A program made the position numbers and the translations under genes. The notes beneath the pieces were generated by a model that ran no database searches, was not told the origin of the DNA, and saw nothing but the letters and a program-made list of their open reading frames with translations. Positions 1 through 11,827 of a stretch of DNA of 57,500 bases are shown piece after piece. Position 1 is the stretch's first letter, and the number at the start of each line of letters is the position of its first letter. This DNA is from Tubiluchus corallicola (Eukaryota; Priapulida; Priapulimorpha; Priapulimorphida; Tubiluchidae), in NCBI GenBank assembly GCA_030141605.1, contig JAQGDQ010000284.1:192501-250000 (forward strand), given 5' to 3'.

Positions 1-2080
1 GGATGTGTGACGTAATGCGGAGTGGAATCCGTGCGTAATTCACCTTGGTGTAGCTGCTTGTAATATAACCAGGTGATGGTCTTGATAGCTGTAGTGAGAG
101 ACAGTGTTTTGTGTTATTTTTATATAAAAGTATAGTGGATAATGATTATATATCTATCTATCTATGTATATATACATATACACCTGTTTTTTTAGTTTAT
201 TATTATCACATTCAGTACAATATAATGACATTAAGCACACAGTGACATCAAAATTATTACGTCATACTGCATTAAATTGTTATGTTTCATACACTATCGC
301 TATCATAATAAATAATTGTACAGCAGTGGGCTAGAGAAGCAAAGGCTTGTATAAGCCCACTGTCTCATGTGAACAAGATAAAAAACAATGGATGAGTGAA
401 TAAAAAAAGAACTGGGAGAAAGGTTAGATCACACAGGAAGGGTTGAAGGATGTGTTAGTGGAAATGGTAGGAAGAAAGATAATAGATTGCATACATACCT
501 CTATTTGCATGCGATAAATTGCTATGTAGGTATGAATTTTTGACTATTACATGCAATCCATGCTGCACATATAAAATATTCAAGAAATATATCTTTCATT
601 AACAATGTTTTCAGTCGCTTAAGCTCATCGTTGCTATATGCAGGATTCCCACTGTCAGGGAGAATCCTGGAAAATACAGGATATCCTGGAAAGTCGTGGA
701 CAAGTCGGGGGGAAAGATGATTTGGTAAAAAGTCAGGGAAAATGATTATTATGGGCCGAAAAGTCAGGGAAATTGGAAAGGGTTGCAAAAATAATCACCG
801 TGAATCGATATTTTTGCCAAACATATTTCTCAGTGATTCGTGTTCCAATAAAATTTTCCTATGGCGTGCTCCCAATTTCGATTTCTGTTCCAAAAATAAT
901 GATTGGATTAAGAAAGTTTAATTAAAGTGATTAGTGTGATTTTGTTAGCATATGTGTATGTGTACTGCTAATGCAATTTCTGCTTATCTTGGTCATGGAA
1001 AATCAATGAAAAATCTAGGAAATTTATTTTAAAATTCCGTGGGAAATCTGTATATAAGTCTCTACGTGTATTTCTTAATCACTTACTATTTAGTAAGCTG
1101 TCCTCTTTAAAATTATTATAATATCAATATAATCTATACTAACTTATCTCACATTTTTAACATCAGTTATCACACATTGTTCTAATAATAAACTCATCTC
1201 TTGTCAGATTTACGAAAGTTTTTAATATATTACTATCTGGATTGATATAAATATCCTGCAATTCCTGCCCCGCTACAGTATTACAAAATTCTTCCCCTTT
1301 CGTGCTTAGTAAAATAGGGATTAAATTTGTGTAGTTCTTGAGATTACTGATTGTAACTCTTGTGGATTTAAACATTGAATTGGAATCTAATTACTTTGGT
1401 ATATCAATTTATCTGCATTTTTATGTTGCTTCACAGGAAACTTGCTGCATTAATAACCTTGATTTTAGCACGATTTTTTATTGAAAAAGTAAATTCTGCA
1501 AAAAAATAATAAAATATGCAAAACACAATTTCGCTTTTTCAAATTTTGATCACTTAAAACTTTTACTTTGAACAGCTGCAAGCTAGCTAACTTACAGTTT
1601 TTAGCTTTAGATGATGCACTAGCACACCACAAACACTTATATTTACAAGTAACTGGTATATATAATGTTCAATGGATGATAACAACGATGAATGAAATAT
1701 ATCGAGTAACAAAAATAAAACTGAAATAAAGCACGCACTTTAATACTTCTTGTTTAATATCACTGTAAGAAATGTTATGCGCACAAATTAGAAAACCTAA
1801 TTACAGAATCCGTAAATGTAATATTGTAGAATTCACTCTGTATAGTGTCTATGTAAAATTGTATAATGTTAGTACAGATAATTTTGCCTGCAAAAAGAGG
1901 CTAATAAAGACTTATCGTCATCATCAATTCCCTTTTCACTGGAGTTTCTAAATGGAATTCTAGTAATAAATGTCCTACAGTTTAGAAAAGTGCGCCCACA
2001 CGTACAAGATGCATCCTCGTTTAGCCCAATTTTCTCTAGAAATGTTTTATAATTTTCATGGTCAAAGAGTAAGCAGCAGC
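1..2080. other. AT-rich intronic sequence, no gene recognised
   Basis: Holds a short TATC/TATA stretch (about 145-180). At 640-1045 there is a degenerate region with many 'gtcagggaaa' and 'cctggaaa' words, probably an old transposon. A 70-codon minus-strand frame at 1163-1375 matches no family I know. No INO80 exon is visible. Confidence 0.5.
1790..1930 (+). repeat. Possible LINE 3' terminus with TCA-type tail
   Basis: A 3'-UTR-like stretch ends in 'gctaataaagacttatcg' followed by a few TCA units. This AATAAA plus short-tandem-tail layout recurs in the clearer LINE ends of the window. No coding part is attached. Confidence 0.3.
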
Positions 2081-2084
2081 AAAG

Positions 2085-2470
2085 TTAAGACGTTCAGTCC
2101 CAAATTATTATTTTAATTAGTTTTTTTCTACCTGTGCCACGGGATACATTGGGATTCAATGGAAGCATAAAATGTGCTTCATTTTGCAACTGCTGATAAT
2201 TTTTTAAAGTATTTAAGACATTTAGTATGCATGCTATGCTGATCTGTACGAAGTCGTCTCTAAAGTACTGTACCTTGCGCAGTTTTTTATGCTATGTAGA
2301 TTTTCTAGTTTGCCATTTTATCACTATTTTTAGTCTATTGTTATTGGCTTAAATCAAAATAACTATTAACAGATCAAGTAACTGTCCGTTTGAAAATTTT
2401 ATTAATTTTAAAGGTAGAAAATATTCTCGTATCCCACGGGATACAACGGGTATGAAAGGGTTAAGACGTT
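2085..2470. repeat. Segment bounded by 10-bp direct repeats
   Basis: TTAAGACGTT occurs at 2085-2094 and 2461-2470. Between them, 'gccacgggatacattggg' near the left and 'cgtatcccacgggatacaac' near the right are related and partly inverted. This looks like a small degenerate DNA element, but I could not define convincing terminal inverted repeats. Confidence 0.3.
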
Positions 2471-2742
2471 TATAGTAAGATTTCCAAATTTTACCGATTT
2501 CGCCTCTGATACGACAACGGATGTAGCGAGGTTAGATGTCTGACGGTGATCTCAGCGTCTGGATGACGAAATGCCATTGTTTGTAACGTCACTCTTGTTT
2601 ATCCAAACATCAGATAAGTAAGAGTGAACAAAGTAAAGTTCTCACCGTCTGCTGCTGTGGAACCATTGCATCATGGAATAGTGCTGGTGACCCCAAGTTC
2701 ATTGAGTTGTCACTAATGCACTTTTGCATTTCTAAAATTTCC

Positions 2743-3030
2743 TTCGATAATTTAAACAGCAACAGTCAACGTGAAGTGACCATTGTTAAGCAACATCAAG
2801 TTTGGTCAGTAAGTGGATGGGTGTTCCAAAATTTTCTTCGATAACTTAGACAGCAGCTGAGTTCTCACAATCAACGTGAAGTAACCAATGTTAAGCAACA
2901 TCAAGTTTGGTCAGTAAGTGGATGGGTGTTCCTAAATTTTCTTCGATAATTTATACAGCAGCTGAGTGCTCACAGCCATCGTGAAGTGACCAATGTTAAG
3001 CAACATTAAATTTGGTCAGTAGGTGGATGA
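2743..3030. repeat. 105-bp tandem repeat, about 2.7 copies
   Basis: The unit contains 'ttaagcaacatcaagtttgg', 'tcagtaagtggatgggtgtt' and 'ttcttcgataacttagacag'. The first marker recurs at 2786, 2891 and 2996. A lone partial copy lies at 4226-4292. Confidence 0.8.
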
Positions 3031-4225
3031 ATGACTGCCTCTGGGAGGTTTTCATGGTGTATCCAAGTATTTCAGTTTGCATTGGCTTGACCTATTCCTC
3101 ACTTGTGTTCCTGGGCCATGTGATTCTTGTGCGGATTTCTGTCCTAATCCATCATTGGAGATCCACACAATATAGTGGAGGCTGGAGCTGCTTCAGAGCT
3201 GTCGATAAATGTAAATCAAAGGTGATAAATAAAAGTGATTCTCCAATCAAATGAAAGTCATTATTAGAATCACAAACTTGAATTTACTAATATTAAGACT
3301 AAATTAGTTAATCAATTATTTTAAACCACTTACTCATTATGCTATGAAAAGTTCCTCTTCTTGAGGAGGCATTACTAGCTGCATCAACTCTGTTCTCACC
3401 ACAACTCAGCTTCAAGAGGTACCTCTCCACTCTTTCTTTGATACGGTTCTTGTCTTAACGAGATTTGACCCGGAAGTACTTCAACTATGTTGCAGAGAAC
3501 TCGCTGCCATTTCAGCTGCTTCTTTGAGAACAATCGACCCAGTCTCTGCTGTCGTCGTTCCATCAGCTACTATGTTCCTACTAGAGATATAAAGTTGTTT
3601 TCTTAACCTGTGAAGTTCCACGTAGCATCACTGCAGTAATCATAGTAAGCTAGACTGACTCGTAATGTGGAGTAGTTGATCGGAAAAGTCGTTTCAGTTC
3701 CCTTTAAATTTGGAAGTCAATGTATGAAATGGTTTTTGAATGAAAGATCAACAAGATGAAACGAAATAGAAATTTCCTGCTTCACGCTTAATGAAATTAA
3801 AAATATATAATTAACACGGCTGACTAATTAATTATTTATATATTTAAGCCTTTGTATTATATTAGTATTTGTATTATTTATTAAAGGAAAAATCAAATAA
3901 TTTAGAACCTGAATACGAGTGCCACGTGTCTTGATAAAACTAAGAGGAACCATGTATTTTATATGCTCCTAGATCTTTCTGTTGTAAATTCTGCATGTAA
4001 ATTTATTTCTGATTGCATATATGAGACAACATGCGAATAAAGATAGTACAATTTTCAGTCATTTTCATACCAACTTATAGCGACTTTATCAGGTAATTAG
4101 CTGTATTCACTCGTTTCGCAAAATTCCGTTTCTTGTTTTTAGAAAACCTTGGCACTCGTTAATGAACGGGTGATTTAAAACTTTTACTTCCTTCGATGCA
4201 TAAACTAATAGAAAAGCAATTTTTA
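3031..4225. other. Intronic sequence without recognised gene
   Basis: Unique-looking sequence. The part at 3330-3600 has more balanced composition and short open stretches on the minus strand, but no family signature. Near 4035 there is an isolated 'gcgaataaagatag' that could be a worn LINE end. Confidence 0.4.
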
Positions 4226-4292
4226 AGCAACATCAAGTTTGGTCAGTAAGTGGATGAGTGTTCCAAAACTTTCTTCGATAACTTAGACAGAT
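4226..4292. repeat. Dispersed partial copy of the 105-bp repeat
   Basis: Carries 'taagcaacatcaagtttgg', the 'tcagtaagtggatgagtgtt' variant and 'ttcttcgataacttagacag'. It sits 1.2 kb from the tandem array, so the unit is or was mobile, or moved by duplication. Confidence 0.7.
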
Positions 4293-4441
4293 AACTTGAA
4301 CTGTAACTAGCATTTTAAGCGTTATTTAAATTGCATAAATTGTTACGGTGTTATCGATTCGTGATGCCTGGTGTCAAGTGTCTCTCTACACTTTTCATAC
4401 ATTAACACTAAATTTAAGAAACATTAGAACGAACAATCAAT

Positions 4442-4795
4442 ATGGAAAGAATTCCATTACTAAGCAAGCAATACAACTTTGGTAATTCATTACCCACATC
4501 ACTAAAACACAGCAGCTCTTTATCAATATTCAAGTCTAAATTAAAAAAACATTTAATGACTCGTTTTGAATATCCGACATACGAACACGATGATACTTAC
4601 TCAAATCATAATTTCATTTTTCCTAGACCTTACTAAACTAGTTTATATTTTATTTTTGAATTTCTAGTTGCACTTATAGTTTAGCTTGCACCAGACGCAT
4701 TTGCCCAGAACACTGTATGTTTTTATATGAACTAGCACTGATTGTCTGTCTTTTATTATGATGGTCAATGTTTTTAAAATGGCAGACAAAGATTT

Positions 4796-4796
<1 letters not shown>
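4442..4796 (+). pseudogene. CR1/L2-like LINE, extreme C-terminus of ORF2 and 3' UTR
   Basis: The last 64 codons, with stop at 4634-4636, contain FGNSLPTSLKHS, then SLSIFKSKLKKHL, and end FPRPY. The WNSLP...S..FK.KLK..L pattern is typical of the very end of CR1/L2/Jockey-group reverse transcriptase proteins. A sister fragment at 51922-52143 on the minus strand ends YPRPY. The two 3' UTR ends also match: 'tcaatgtttttaaaatggc' then 'agacaaagatt' here, against 'tcaatgtattttaatggc' then 'aaataaagatt' there. The element stops exactly where the CTA/CTG array begins. It is 5'-truncated, as LINE copies usually are. The frame opens at an internal Met that is not a real start. Confidence 0.7.
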
Positions 4797-5485
<689 letters not shown>

Positions 5486-6430
5486 TAATTTTTGTTTTCG
5501 TCAATAAGAAAGCAAGCTTAACCCCCAGAGAGTTGGAGAACAGTATAGACTAAAAAGCAGAATATTGTTTATGTTCGTCTGTCGGTTGTGTTACAACCCA
5601 TTTTGTTTAATTTTCCATAGACGCCTGTACAGGTGTTCCGATTGATTTTCAATTGATCTTTCATTATTATTCCACTCGAGTAAGTTTGCGTGCGCATGTG
5701 TGCGCAGCTGCGTGTGCGTGTGACTGACCCGGGGCTCGTGTTCTCCAATTACCTAACCTCCCATAACTCACCATTCTGCGCTTTGAAAGAGAAGACAGAT
5801 AAGTCACGTTAATCCTAATTTAGACCTCTTTGCGTAAGTTTAAAGCTAGTGACTTGCTGTTTATGGCCCGGGGGCTGAGAGCATCTTCAAACGAGACTAC
5901 CTAACCACTGCATTGTCTTTGTAGACCGTCTTAATTGTTACAACTATAAAGTGGTTGTTCTTCAATCCAGGGTAGCAAGCTGCTGGGTTTAGGTACTTTT
6001 ATTCCAGGTCGTACGTGACATTGTGTAAGTTCTCATAAGTCACAGGTGTTGAACGGTCGGAACGGCACCAAAAATAGGACCAGTCGTACAATAGGTGCGC
6101 ATGTTGAGACGTAAGAACATTTGGACTTGTGTTACAAGACGGTATTGTTTTCAACACGCTGACATAATGGCCACAACTGTCGCGGTTTTGCTTTTCATAG
6201 CAGCACGTTCTATTCTGGGTCATCGTGTCTTCGAATGTCTTCCGAGGTTTCTTCACTTTAAAATGACGTTTTTCAAGGGAGTTTGTCACGTGGGTCCGTG
6301 GGAACTGTCTCTGGGGATTAAATTTTAGTTTAGTTTAAACTTTATTTATTCATAGTGGATTTACAAAACAGACTGGGTCTGATATTATCAAAATTTCAAT
6401 TATTAATCACTTCTTTAAGATTTCCACGTA
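5486..6430. other. Intronic sequence without recognised gene
   Basis: Contains a GC-skewed 'gcgtgcgcatgtgtgcgc' stretch near 5688 and the palindrome CCTGTACAGG near 5626. Short open frames at 5999-6328 on both strands have no family signature. Confidence 0.4.
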
Positions 6431-6434
6431 CAGT

Positions 6435-6650
6435 TTGACCTGTCAAGCAATGCTTTTAGGCTCAAACTGTATCAAAATTATTCTGTAATGTAATTTGCAC
6501 ATGTATATGCTGCATAAGAATCTCTTGTAATTTCTGGATAATATTGCATTTATATTTATATTTACTTCAGTGAAATTATCTGTATTTTTATTATAACTAT
6601 TAGATGCAGAGTGGAAATAAATAAACTTATATAACTTATATGTACAGGTA
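6435..6650 (+). repeat. LINE-like 3' UTR repeat, copy 1
   Basis: Matches the reverse complement of 16290-16500 over about 200 bp, including 'tgctgcataagaatctc' and 'gatgcagagtggaaataaat'. The AATAAAT close to the end suggests a retrotransposon 3' terminus read on the plus strand. Confidence 0.65.
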
Positions 6651-6859
6651 TTTCCACAGTAAATAGTGTTAATAGAGTGCAAAGTGTTAATAAAGGAATA
6701 ATGGACGCCACAATTAATAATTATCACAGTCGATTCTATAAAACATTTGACTCAATTACAATCAGCAGATGGTGATGAAACTTTCATACATGAACAGAAT
6801 AAACACAATATTTTATTTACATATTTAGATATTCATTTATTAGTGTCAAAAATACACAC

Positions 6860-7040
6860 AAATTCAATTTTAAAATATACTAAAAACAAGACATATATAC
6901 AATTTCAATTATGAAATAAACAAAAAACAAGACATCTATACACAATTTCAATTTTGAAATATACAAAAACAAGGCATACATACAATCTCAATTTTGAAAT
7001 ATACAAAAAAAAAGACATACCGGTTACATACAATCTCGGT
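6860..7040. repeat. About 45-bp degenerate tandem repeat beside the INO80 exon
   Basis: Four degenerate units carry 'caatttcaattttgaaata' and 'tacaaaaacaaggcata'. The array ends about 85 bp before the exon at 7124. The unit contains a short inverted pair (tttcaatttTGAAA). Confidence 0.7.
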
Positions 7041-7123
7041 AATGATATTTTCTCCAACACTGATTGCTGCCTTGTGTGATGTTAATATTCGTGTTTTATC
7101 ATGTTATTTTTTCATATCTATAG

Positions 7124-7211
7124 GTATCCCAAGGCCAGAGTGCAGAAAATAGCAATGACGGAATACTAATTGTGGACGAGGGAGCTGTTGCAGCTGCTAC
7201 TCCTTCACCAG
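7124..7211 (+). CDS. INO80: INO80 orthologue, internal exon (acidic ILIVDEG segment)
   Basis: This is an 88-bp exon with a pyrimidine-rich acceptor (ttttttcatatctatag) and donor GTATGC. Read from its first base it gives 29 open codons: VSQGQSAENSNDG, then ILIVDEG, then an Ala-rich stretch and TPSP, with one base left over (phase 1). From memory, the ILIVDEG segment resembles the LVIVDD segment in the C-terminal tail of animal INO80, just upstream of its AT-hook. INO80 is the Snf2-family ATPase of the nuclear INO80 chromatin remodeller, which slides nucleosomes and works on H2A.Z in transcription and repair. This exon lies beyond the helicase lobes in the disordered tail. The identification rests mainly on the next two exons, whose phases join exactly. 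No upstream exon was found in 1-7123. Confidence 0.75.
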
Positions 7212-7213
7212 GT

Positions 7214-8125
7214 ATGCATAAATTTAATCAGGCATGCTAACAATCTACGAAATATGCTTACAGATGTAAAACATGCTTGCAAAATCGTCGTGCCAGCAGC
7301 ATATGTGTTGGTATCAATATTTACTAGGATTATACATTAATAGTAACATTACTGATGGGGTGGTTCGTTATCAGTTCTTTGCCATCATTTCACCAACCAG
7401 GATATAATATCATTCCTGCAATTTACAAATCACCATAATAATTTTACTTTCTATTATATGATTGTTTTTAATCTATAATTTAATTATCAGAAACGCTTTT
7501 GCAGTCTTAATTGTGTTAAAATGTATACTTTTTCCTGGAGATGAAAATGGGATAGTATATGAAAAATCATCCTGTCTTTCTTAAAGATTTCATCCATATC
7601 ATAAGAATAGAACCCCAGCTGAATGCGTCTGACAAACATGATAGGAAAAAATAGAAAAAAATTCCTATACTTCACCTCATGACGTCATGATCATCATCCT
7701 GCTTGGTAATTATTTGCTAATTAGTATGTAAACTTATAACCTATCTGCTGTACACTCGTTTTGCTCATTAAATATGTTTGTTTAGCATTTTTACCTGTGT
7801 GAACATTTTTATCACCTGTGTGCAAGTTGTCCACGCCACACGTCTGCATGACCTCAATAAAATTCTCACCTTCCCCCCAAACTCCTCCTCCTAGCTTTGT
7901 GATTCTCTTTTACATGGAAAAACACTTGGGGATGAGGTACATTATCAAGCACGTGTGAAATTCCTAATGGACTACCCAAGTTGCAATGGCTGCAGTGTTG
8001 GAAGTTTTTCTTATTTATGCGATTCAAAGGAAAGAACAAGTCACTTAGCATGTTCACTTTATTTTAATGTTGCCACTTAAATTTAGAAAAAATATGACAA
8101 AGAAATTTCTTATAAAATTATTTAC
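7214..8125. other. Intronic sequence without recognised gene
   Basis: Contains the palindrome CATGACGTCATG at about 7679. Minus-strand open frames at 7487-7675 and 7866-8057 have no recognisable domain. Confidence 0.4.
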
Positions 8126-8130
8126 AAAGC

Positions 8131-8490
8131 ATAAAGTTATTTTATGCTACCACTGTATAGAACTTTTCGGGCGCGGTGGTAGCCGCCATTCACTTGAAAG
8201 ATATGACGTAACTGGTGGAGTAGGTGGTGACGTAACTGGTGGTCGCTAGCTCTTTGTGGCTTACCGTAAACGCACACTGCTCAGACTTCTGCAGCTTACC
8301 TAATGTTCATGCAAAAATATCACGAAATTGGCTATTTTTTTGTAAAATCATCATACGTTTGACTGAAATTGACAGCTGGGCTGCTTTTCTTCAGCCGATG
8401 AATGACGTCATTGGTGGAAAAACGAGCTTTCAAAATGGAGCACCCAAGCGTGAAATGATCAAGACTTTAAAGTGATTTTACTAGTTACAC
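8131..8490 (+). repeat. About 360-bp dispersed repeat family, copy 1
   Basis: Homologous to 25385-25700 (same strand) and 56617-56990 (opposite strand). Shared words include 'ttctgcagcttacctaatgt', 'cgatgaatgacgtcattggt' and 'aaagtgattttactagt'. It has several TGACGT(C)A-like sites. I found no clear terminal inverted repeats and no coding capacity, so the element class is unknown. Confidence 0.7.
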
Positions 8491-8757
8491 GAAGCACTTT
8501 TCGCAAACATTGAAAAAATCTAACTTCTCAGAAAACTTAGCCATTCCTCTAAGTTGTCCTGGGGTTTTTTTAAACTAAATTTGCTTTTGGATCATAAATT
8601 CTTAGGTATAGTGAAATTTAAGACAAGTGAAATCATGTTGTCGTAAAAACAAACATATTAAGACTTTAAAAACAGTTCATTTAACTTATGATGAGTTTGT
8701 GAAAGTTTATGCTAATGTACATGAAATAATTTAGTCCATATATGTCTGTTTGAATTT

Positions 8758-9016
8758 AAGTAGTTATAGCGCATGAAGCGTGATAGTGACTTAACCTTGA
8801 CATGACCTTGACTTCGCATATAAGTAGTTATAGCGCATGAAGCGTGATAGTGACTTAACCTTGACATGACCTTGACTTCGCATATAAGTAGTTATAGCGC
8901 ATGAAGCGTGATAGTGACTTAACCTTGACATGACCTTGACTTCGCATATAAGTAGCTATAGCGCGTGAAGCGTAATAGTGACTTAACCTTGACATGACCT
9001 TGACTTCGCATGTAAG
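8758..9016. repeat. 64-bp satellite, left part (4 copies)
   Basis: Units start at 8761, 8825, 8889 and 8953 and contain 'tagttatagcgcatgaagcg' then 'ccttgacatgaccttgac'. The array is interrupted by a DNA transposon at 9019-9470 and resumes in register at 9471. Every unit contains TGACCTTGA. Confidence 0.95.
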
Positions 9017-9018
9017 TA

Positions 9019-9470
9019 CCGTATTTTCCCGTGTATAAGAGACCCTTTTTTGCTCAGAATTTTCACTTTAAAAATAGGGGGTCTCTTATACATGGGAGTA
9101 AGTCTTTTCAATAAGATGCATAAATTGTGACACTAATGATTTTAAGTGCTCTACAAGTGCCTCAAGGCATGGAATGGTGTAAAGCCAGAGGTCATTATTA
9201 AATCTTTCAAGAAGTGTGGCATCTCCAATGCCATGGACGGCACAGAGGACAATGCCATTTTTGAGCAGAGTGACTCCTCTGATGATGAACTGGCTGGAAT
9301 TGCTGAAGGTCTGACTCCAGTTGATATTTTTGATGAGAGTGATGAGGAATTTAATGATTTCTATCATGAATAAAGTTATTCATTACCAAAAAACTTTTTT
9401 CCAGAATTTTTGCCTAAAAATTGAAGGGGTCTCTTATACACAAGGGTCTCTTATACACGGGAAAATACGG
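9019..9470 (+). mobile_element. Pogo/Tigger-like DNA transposon, internally deleted
   Basis: 452 bp with terminal inverted repeats CCGTATTTTCCCGTGTATAA (left) and its reverse complement at the right end, each followed inward by 'gagaccc'. It is flanked by TA target duplications (9017-9018 and 9471-9472) and sits inside the 64-bp satellite, so the insertion point is exact. It carries the transposase C-terminus at 9146-9373. The TA target and the C-terminal protein motif fit the pogo/Tigger branch of the Tc1/mariner superfamily. Confidence 0.85.
9146..9373 (+). pseudogene. Tigger-like transposase, C-terminal remnant
   Basis: 75 codons ending in TAA. They contain SFKKCGISNAMDGTED, then an acidic tail (SDSSDDEL, DESDEEF). 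The I..SF.KCGI....DG.ED pattern is characteristic of the C-terminus of pogo/Tigger DDE transposases, directly after the catalytic domain. The DNA-binding and DDE parts are missing, so this copy cannot encode an active enzyme. The apparent ATG is internal to the original frame. The frame is still open, suggesting either a recent deletion derivative or a young family. Confidence 0.75.
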
Positions 9471-9663
9471 TAGTTATAGCGCATAAAGCGTGATAGTGAC
9501 TTAACCTTGACATGACCTTGACCTCGCATGTAAGTAGTTATAGCGCATAAAGCGTAATAGTGACTTAACCTTGACATGACCTTGACCTCGCATGTAAGTA
9601 GTTATAGCGCATAAAGCGTGATAGTGACTTAACCTTGATGTGACCTTGACCTCGACCTTGAAA
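9471..9663. repeat. 64-bp satellite, right part (3 copies)
   Basis: Units start at 9471, 9535 and 9599, in register with the left part once the transposon is removed. These units share 'gcataaagcg' where the first copies on the left have 'gcatgaagcg'. Confidence 0.93.
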
Positions 9664-10160
9664 CTTGTAGGGTTTATAATAAACAAAGTTTGCATCCACC
9701 CAGAAGGGCAGTCTTTGCCATTTTATGGCTGCCTCGTTTTCAGTTGTGACAGTTCGGAAGTAGAATTACGTCCCTTTACCCCGTTTACTCTTATTGCTCC
9801 ACTTACCCCATTTACCTCACTTAAGCACACCTGTCTTGTTCATTGATTATATCAGTGTGACAATCACAGTGGTGATGATGATTCGTCACTTTATTCTGAT
9901 TGATTGAGCCTGGTAAAAAAGCCGCTAGACAGATAATTATTATTAGCTCAGCTTCCCATGAAAACACTTGAGCTGTGCCTTTTGTTAGGTGATAATGGTA
10001 AACTTTCTGTTTGTATGCTGAATGAGTAACAGACTGAGGTTACGATCAGTCTAGCATCTCATTTATCTTTATGTTGAGAGGCTTAGCTTAATGTGTTTTT
10101 TTTAGTTTTTTTTACTTTTACCTTGTTGTAATACCTAAGTTATCTATTTGTTTTTGATTG
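9664..10160. other. Intronic sequence without recognised gene
   Basis: Nothing recognisable beyond a few 'tttacc' repeats near 9775-9830. Confidence 0.4.
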
Positions 10161-10164
10161 TTTG

Positions 10165-10185
10165 TTTTTGTTTTTGTCGTCGTCG

Positions 10186-10223
<38 letters not shown>

Positions 10224-10900
10224 GCTATTGCTGCTGCTGCTGCTGTGTTGTGTGTCTGTCTGTCTGTTTATTTGTTTACTTAACACTTATTTATTTATTT
10301 ATGCAGTCATTCATTTTTTAATTTGCTGACTCACTTATTTATTTACTATTTATTTATCTACGTTTGTATTCGCACATGAACTTACTTAATTATGTTTTTG
10401 CTTAATTATTTTTTTCATTTATTTATTTTATTTTGACCCATTCACTCAGCCATTTATGTGTTTATTTCATTATTTGTTTTTATTTATTTTTTCATTTATT
10501 TATTTCATTTTGACCCATTCACTCGGCCATTTATGTGTTTATTTCATTATTTGTTTATTTATTTTTTCATTTATTTATTTCATTTTGACGCATTCACTCA
10601 GCCATTTATGGGTTTATTTCATCAATTATTTATTTATTTACTTGGTTATTTATTTATTTACTTATTTATTTAATTATTTGTAAATTTATTTACTTATTTA
10701 TTTATTTACTTATTCATTTAAATATTTATTTACTGATTTACTTATTTATTTATTTACTTATTTATTTATTTATATATTTGTTTACTTATTTATTTATTTA
10801 CTTTTTTGTTTACCTATTTATTTATTTATATATTTATTTACTTACTTATTTATTAATTTATTTATTTACTTATTTATTTGGTTATTTATTTATGTAACGT
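10165..10900. repeat. GTT/GCT run and (TTTA)n-type low-complexity region
   Basis: A GTC/GTT/GCT run (about 10176-10245) is followed by degenerate ATTT/ACTT repeats to about 10895. Inside lies a 75-78 bp higher unit with 'ttttgacccattcactc' and 'gccatttatgtgtttatttc', repeated at about 10434, 10512 and 10587. Confidence 0.85.
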
Positions 10901-11550
10901 TGTCTTAGCTCTCAGCTCTGAGTGTTCAGTTTTCTTAAAACTGGGACAATGGCACCTACCCGAGTAATTATCTCGCGTTTGTTCAATTTAATTCAAACTA
11001 TAAATTCATCGCAGCGATTCTTATCAATTTGCGTTTAAAAATCAACCGTTCAAACACTTCGCGTTTAAAAATCAACTCTCCCATCTCACGCAAACACTTC
11101 GCTTTTTATCGGCTAATAGATCTGTAATCAATAGGCAACAATTAGTGCGTGAGACAAGCGCCAGGGGACGCTTTTAATGTCTGTTCGTCTCTCAGCGGGA
11201 TGACAATGAATTATGCAAGCAGGACATATTATGCAAAATGGCGGCAAACAAGTCTTGTTTGCTTTGCCTTTTTCATTTTTCCGCAGATCACAGGGACCTC
11301 TAATGGATCATTGTAGTTATGAATACTATTGAGTAAATATATCAGCAGCTTGATAGGGTCATTTCGTGAGTAAAAATCATTGCTGACTACAGTGCAAAAA
11401 CAGGGGTCTTTTTATACTGTACAATTTCAGTTATACTGCACAAATAACAACATGTAAACTACGTTGACCATAACACTTAATACAATATGATATACATGCC
11501 AAATGCTACATGAACAGAAAAAATATAGGCTTTATGCAACGTTCTTTTTA
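10901..11550. other. Intronic sequence without recognised gene
   Basis: Includes a short local duplication ('cacttcgcgtttaaaaatca' and variants at 11025-11105). No coding signal. Confidence 0.4.
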
Positions 11551-11552
11551 TA

Positions 11553-11672
11553 CACTACGGCCAAATCACATTGAAAATACCCGTTCTCGTCTGATCACCG
11601 AAGTTAAGCAGCGCAGAGCCTGGTTAGTACTTGCATGGGTGACCGCCTAGGAATACCAGGTGCTGTAGGCTT
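11553..11672 (+). rRNA. 5S rRNA-like sequence (probably a 5S-derived element or pseudogene)
   Basis: This 120-bp stretch follows the animal 5S rRNA nearly throughout: 'ctacggccaaatcacattga', 'ttctcgtctgatcaccgaag', 'ttagtacttgcatgggtgac' and 'gaataccaggtgctgtaggc'. The internal promoter is largely intact: a box A region (aagttaagcagc) and box C (catgggtgaccgcctaggaa). There are several substitutions against the usual sequence, for example 'gaaaatacccg' in place of a GC-richer version, and no T-run terminator follows. The next 155 bp are GC-rich and non-5S. A single diverged copy in an intron is more likely a 5S-derived SINE head or pseudogene than a functional gene, but Pol III could still recognise it. 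Confidence 0.8.
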
Positions 11673-11827
11673 GCGGGATGCCCACATATCTCGACACCAG
11701 GCGGAGGAGCTGCACAAGCAGCCAACGGCTAGAGGGCGGAGGAGGTCTAGTGGCCCAACGGCCATGTGTAGAGGAGTAAACCTTCCAAATCAGGATTGGA
11801 GCCCCGAAGGCGGACCAGTGCAGCATG
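11673..11827 (+). repeat. GC-rich body attached to the 5S-like head
   Basis: 155 bp joining the 5S-like segment to the 58-bp tandem tail. It includes 'ggctagagggcggaggaggt' and two 'ggcccaacggcc'-like words. The head, body, tandem-tail order is what a 5S-derived SINE with an amplified 3' end would look like (inference). Confidence 0.4.

Noticed and set aside
1163-1375. A 70-residue minus-strand frame as a gene
   Set aside because: No recognised family, no regulatory or splice context, and of a length expected by chance in AT-rich DNA.
11553-11672. A functional 5S rRNA gene
   Set aside because: Several substitutions in normally conserved positions, no T-run terminator, single copy in an intron next to non-5S repeat sequence.
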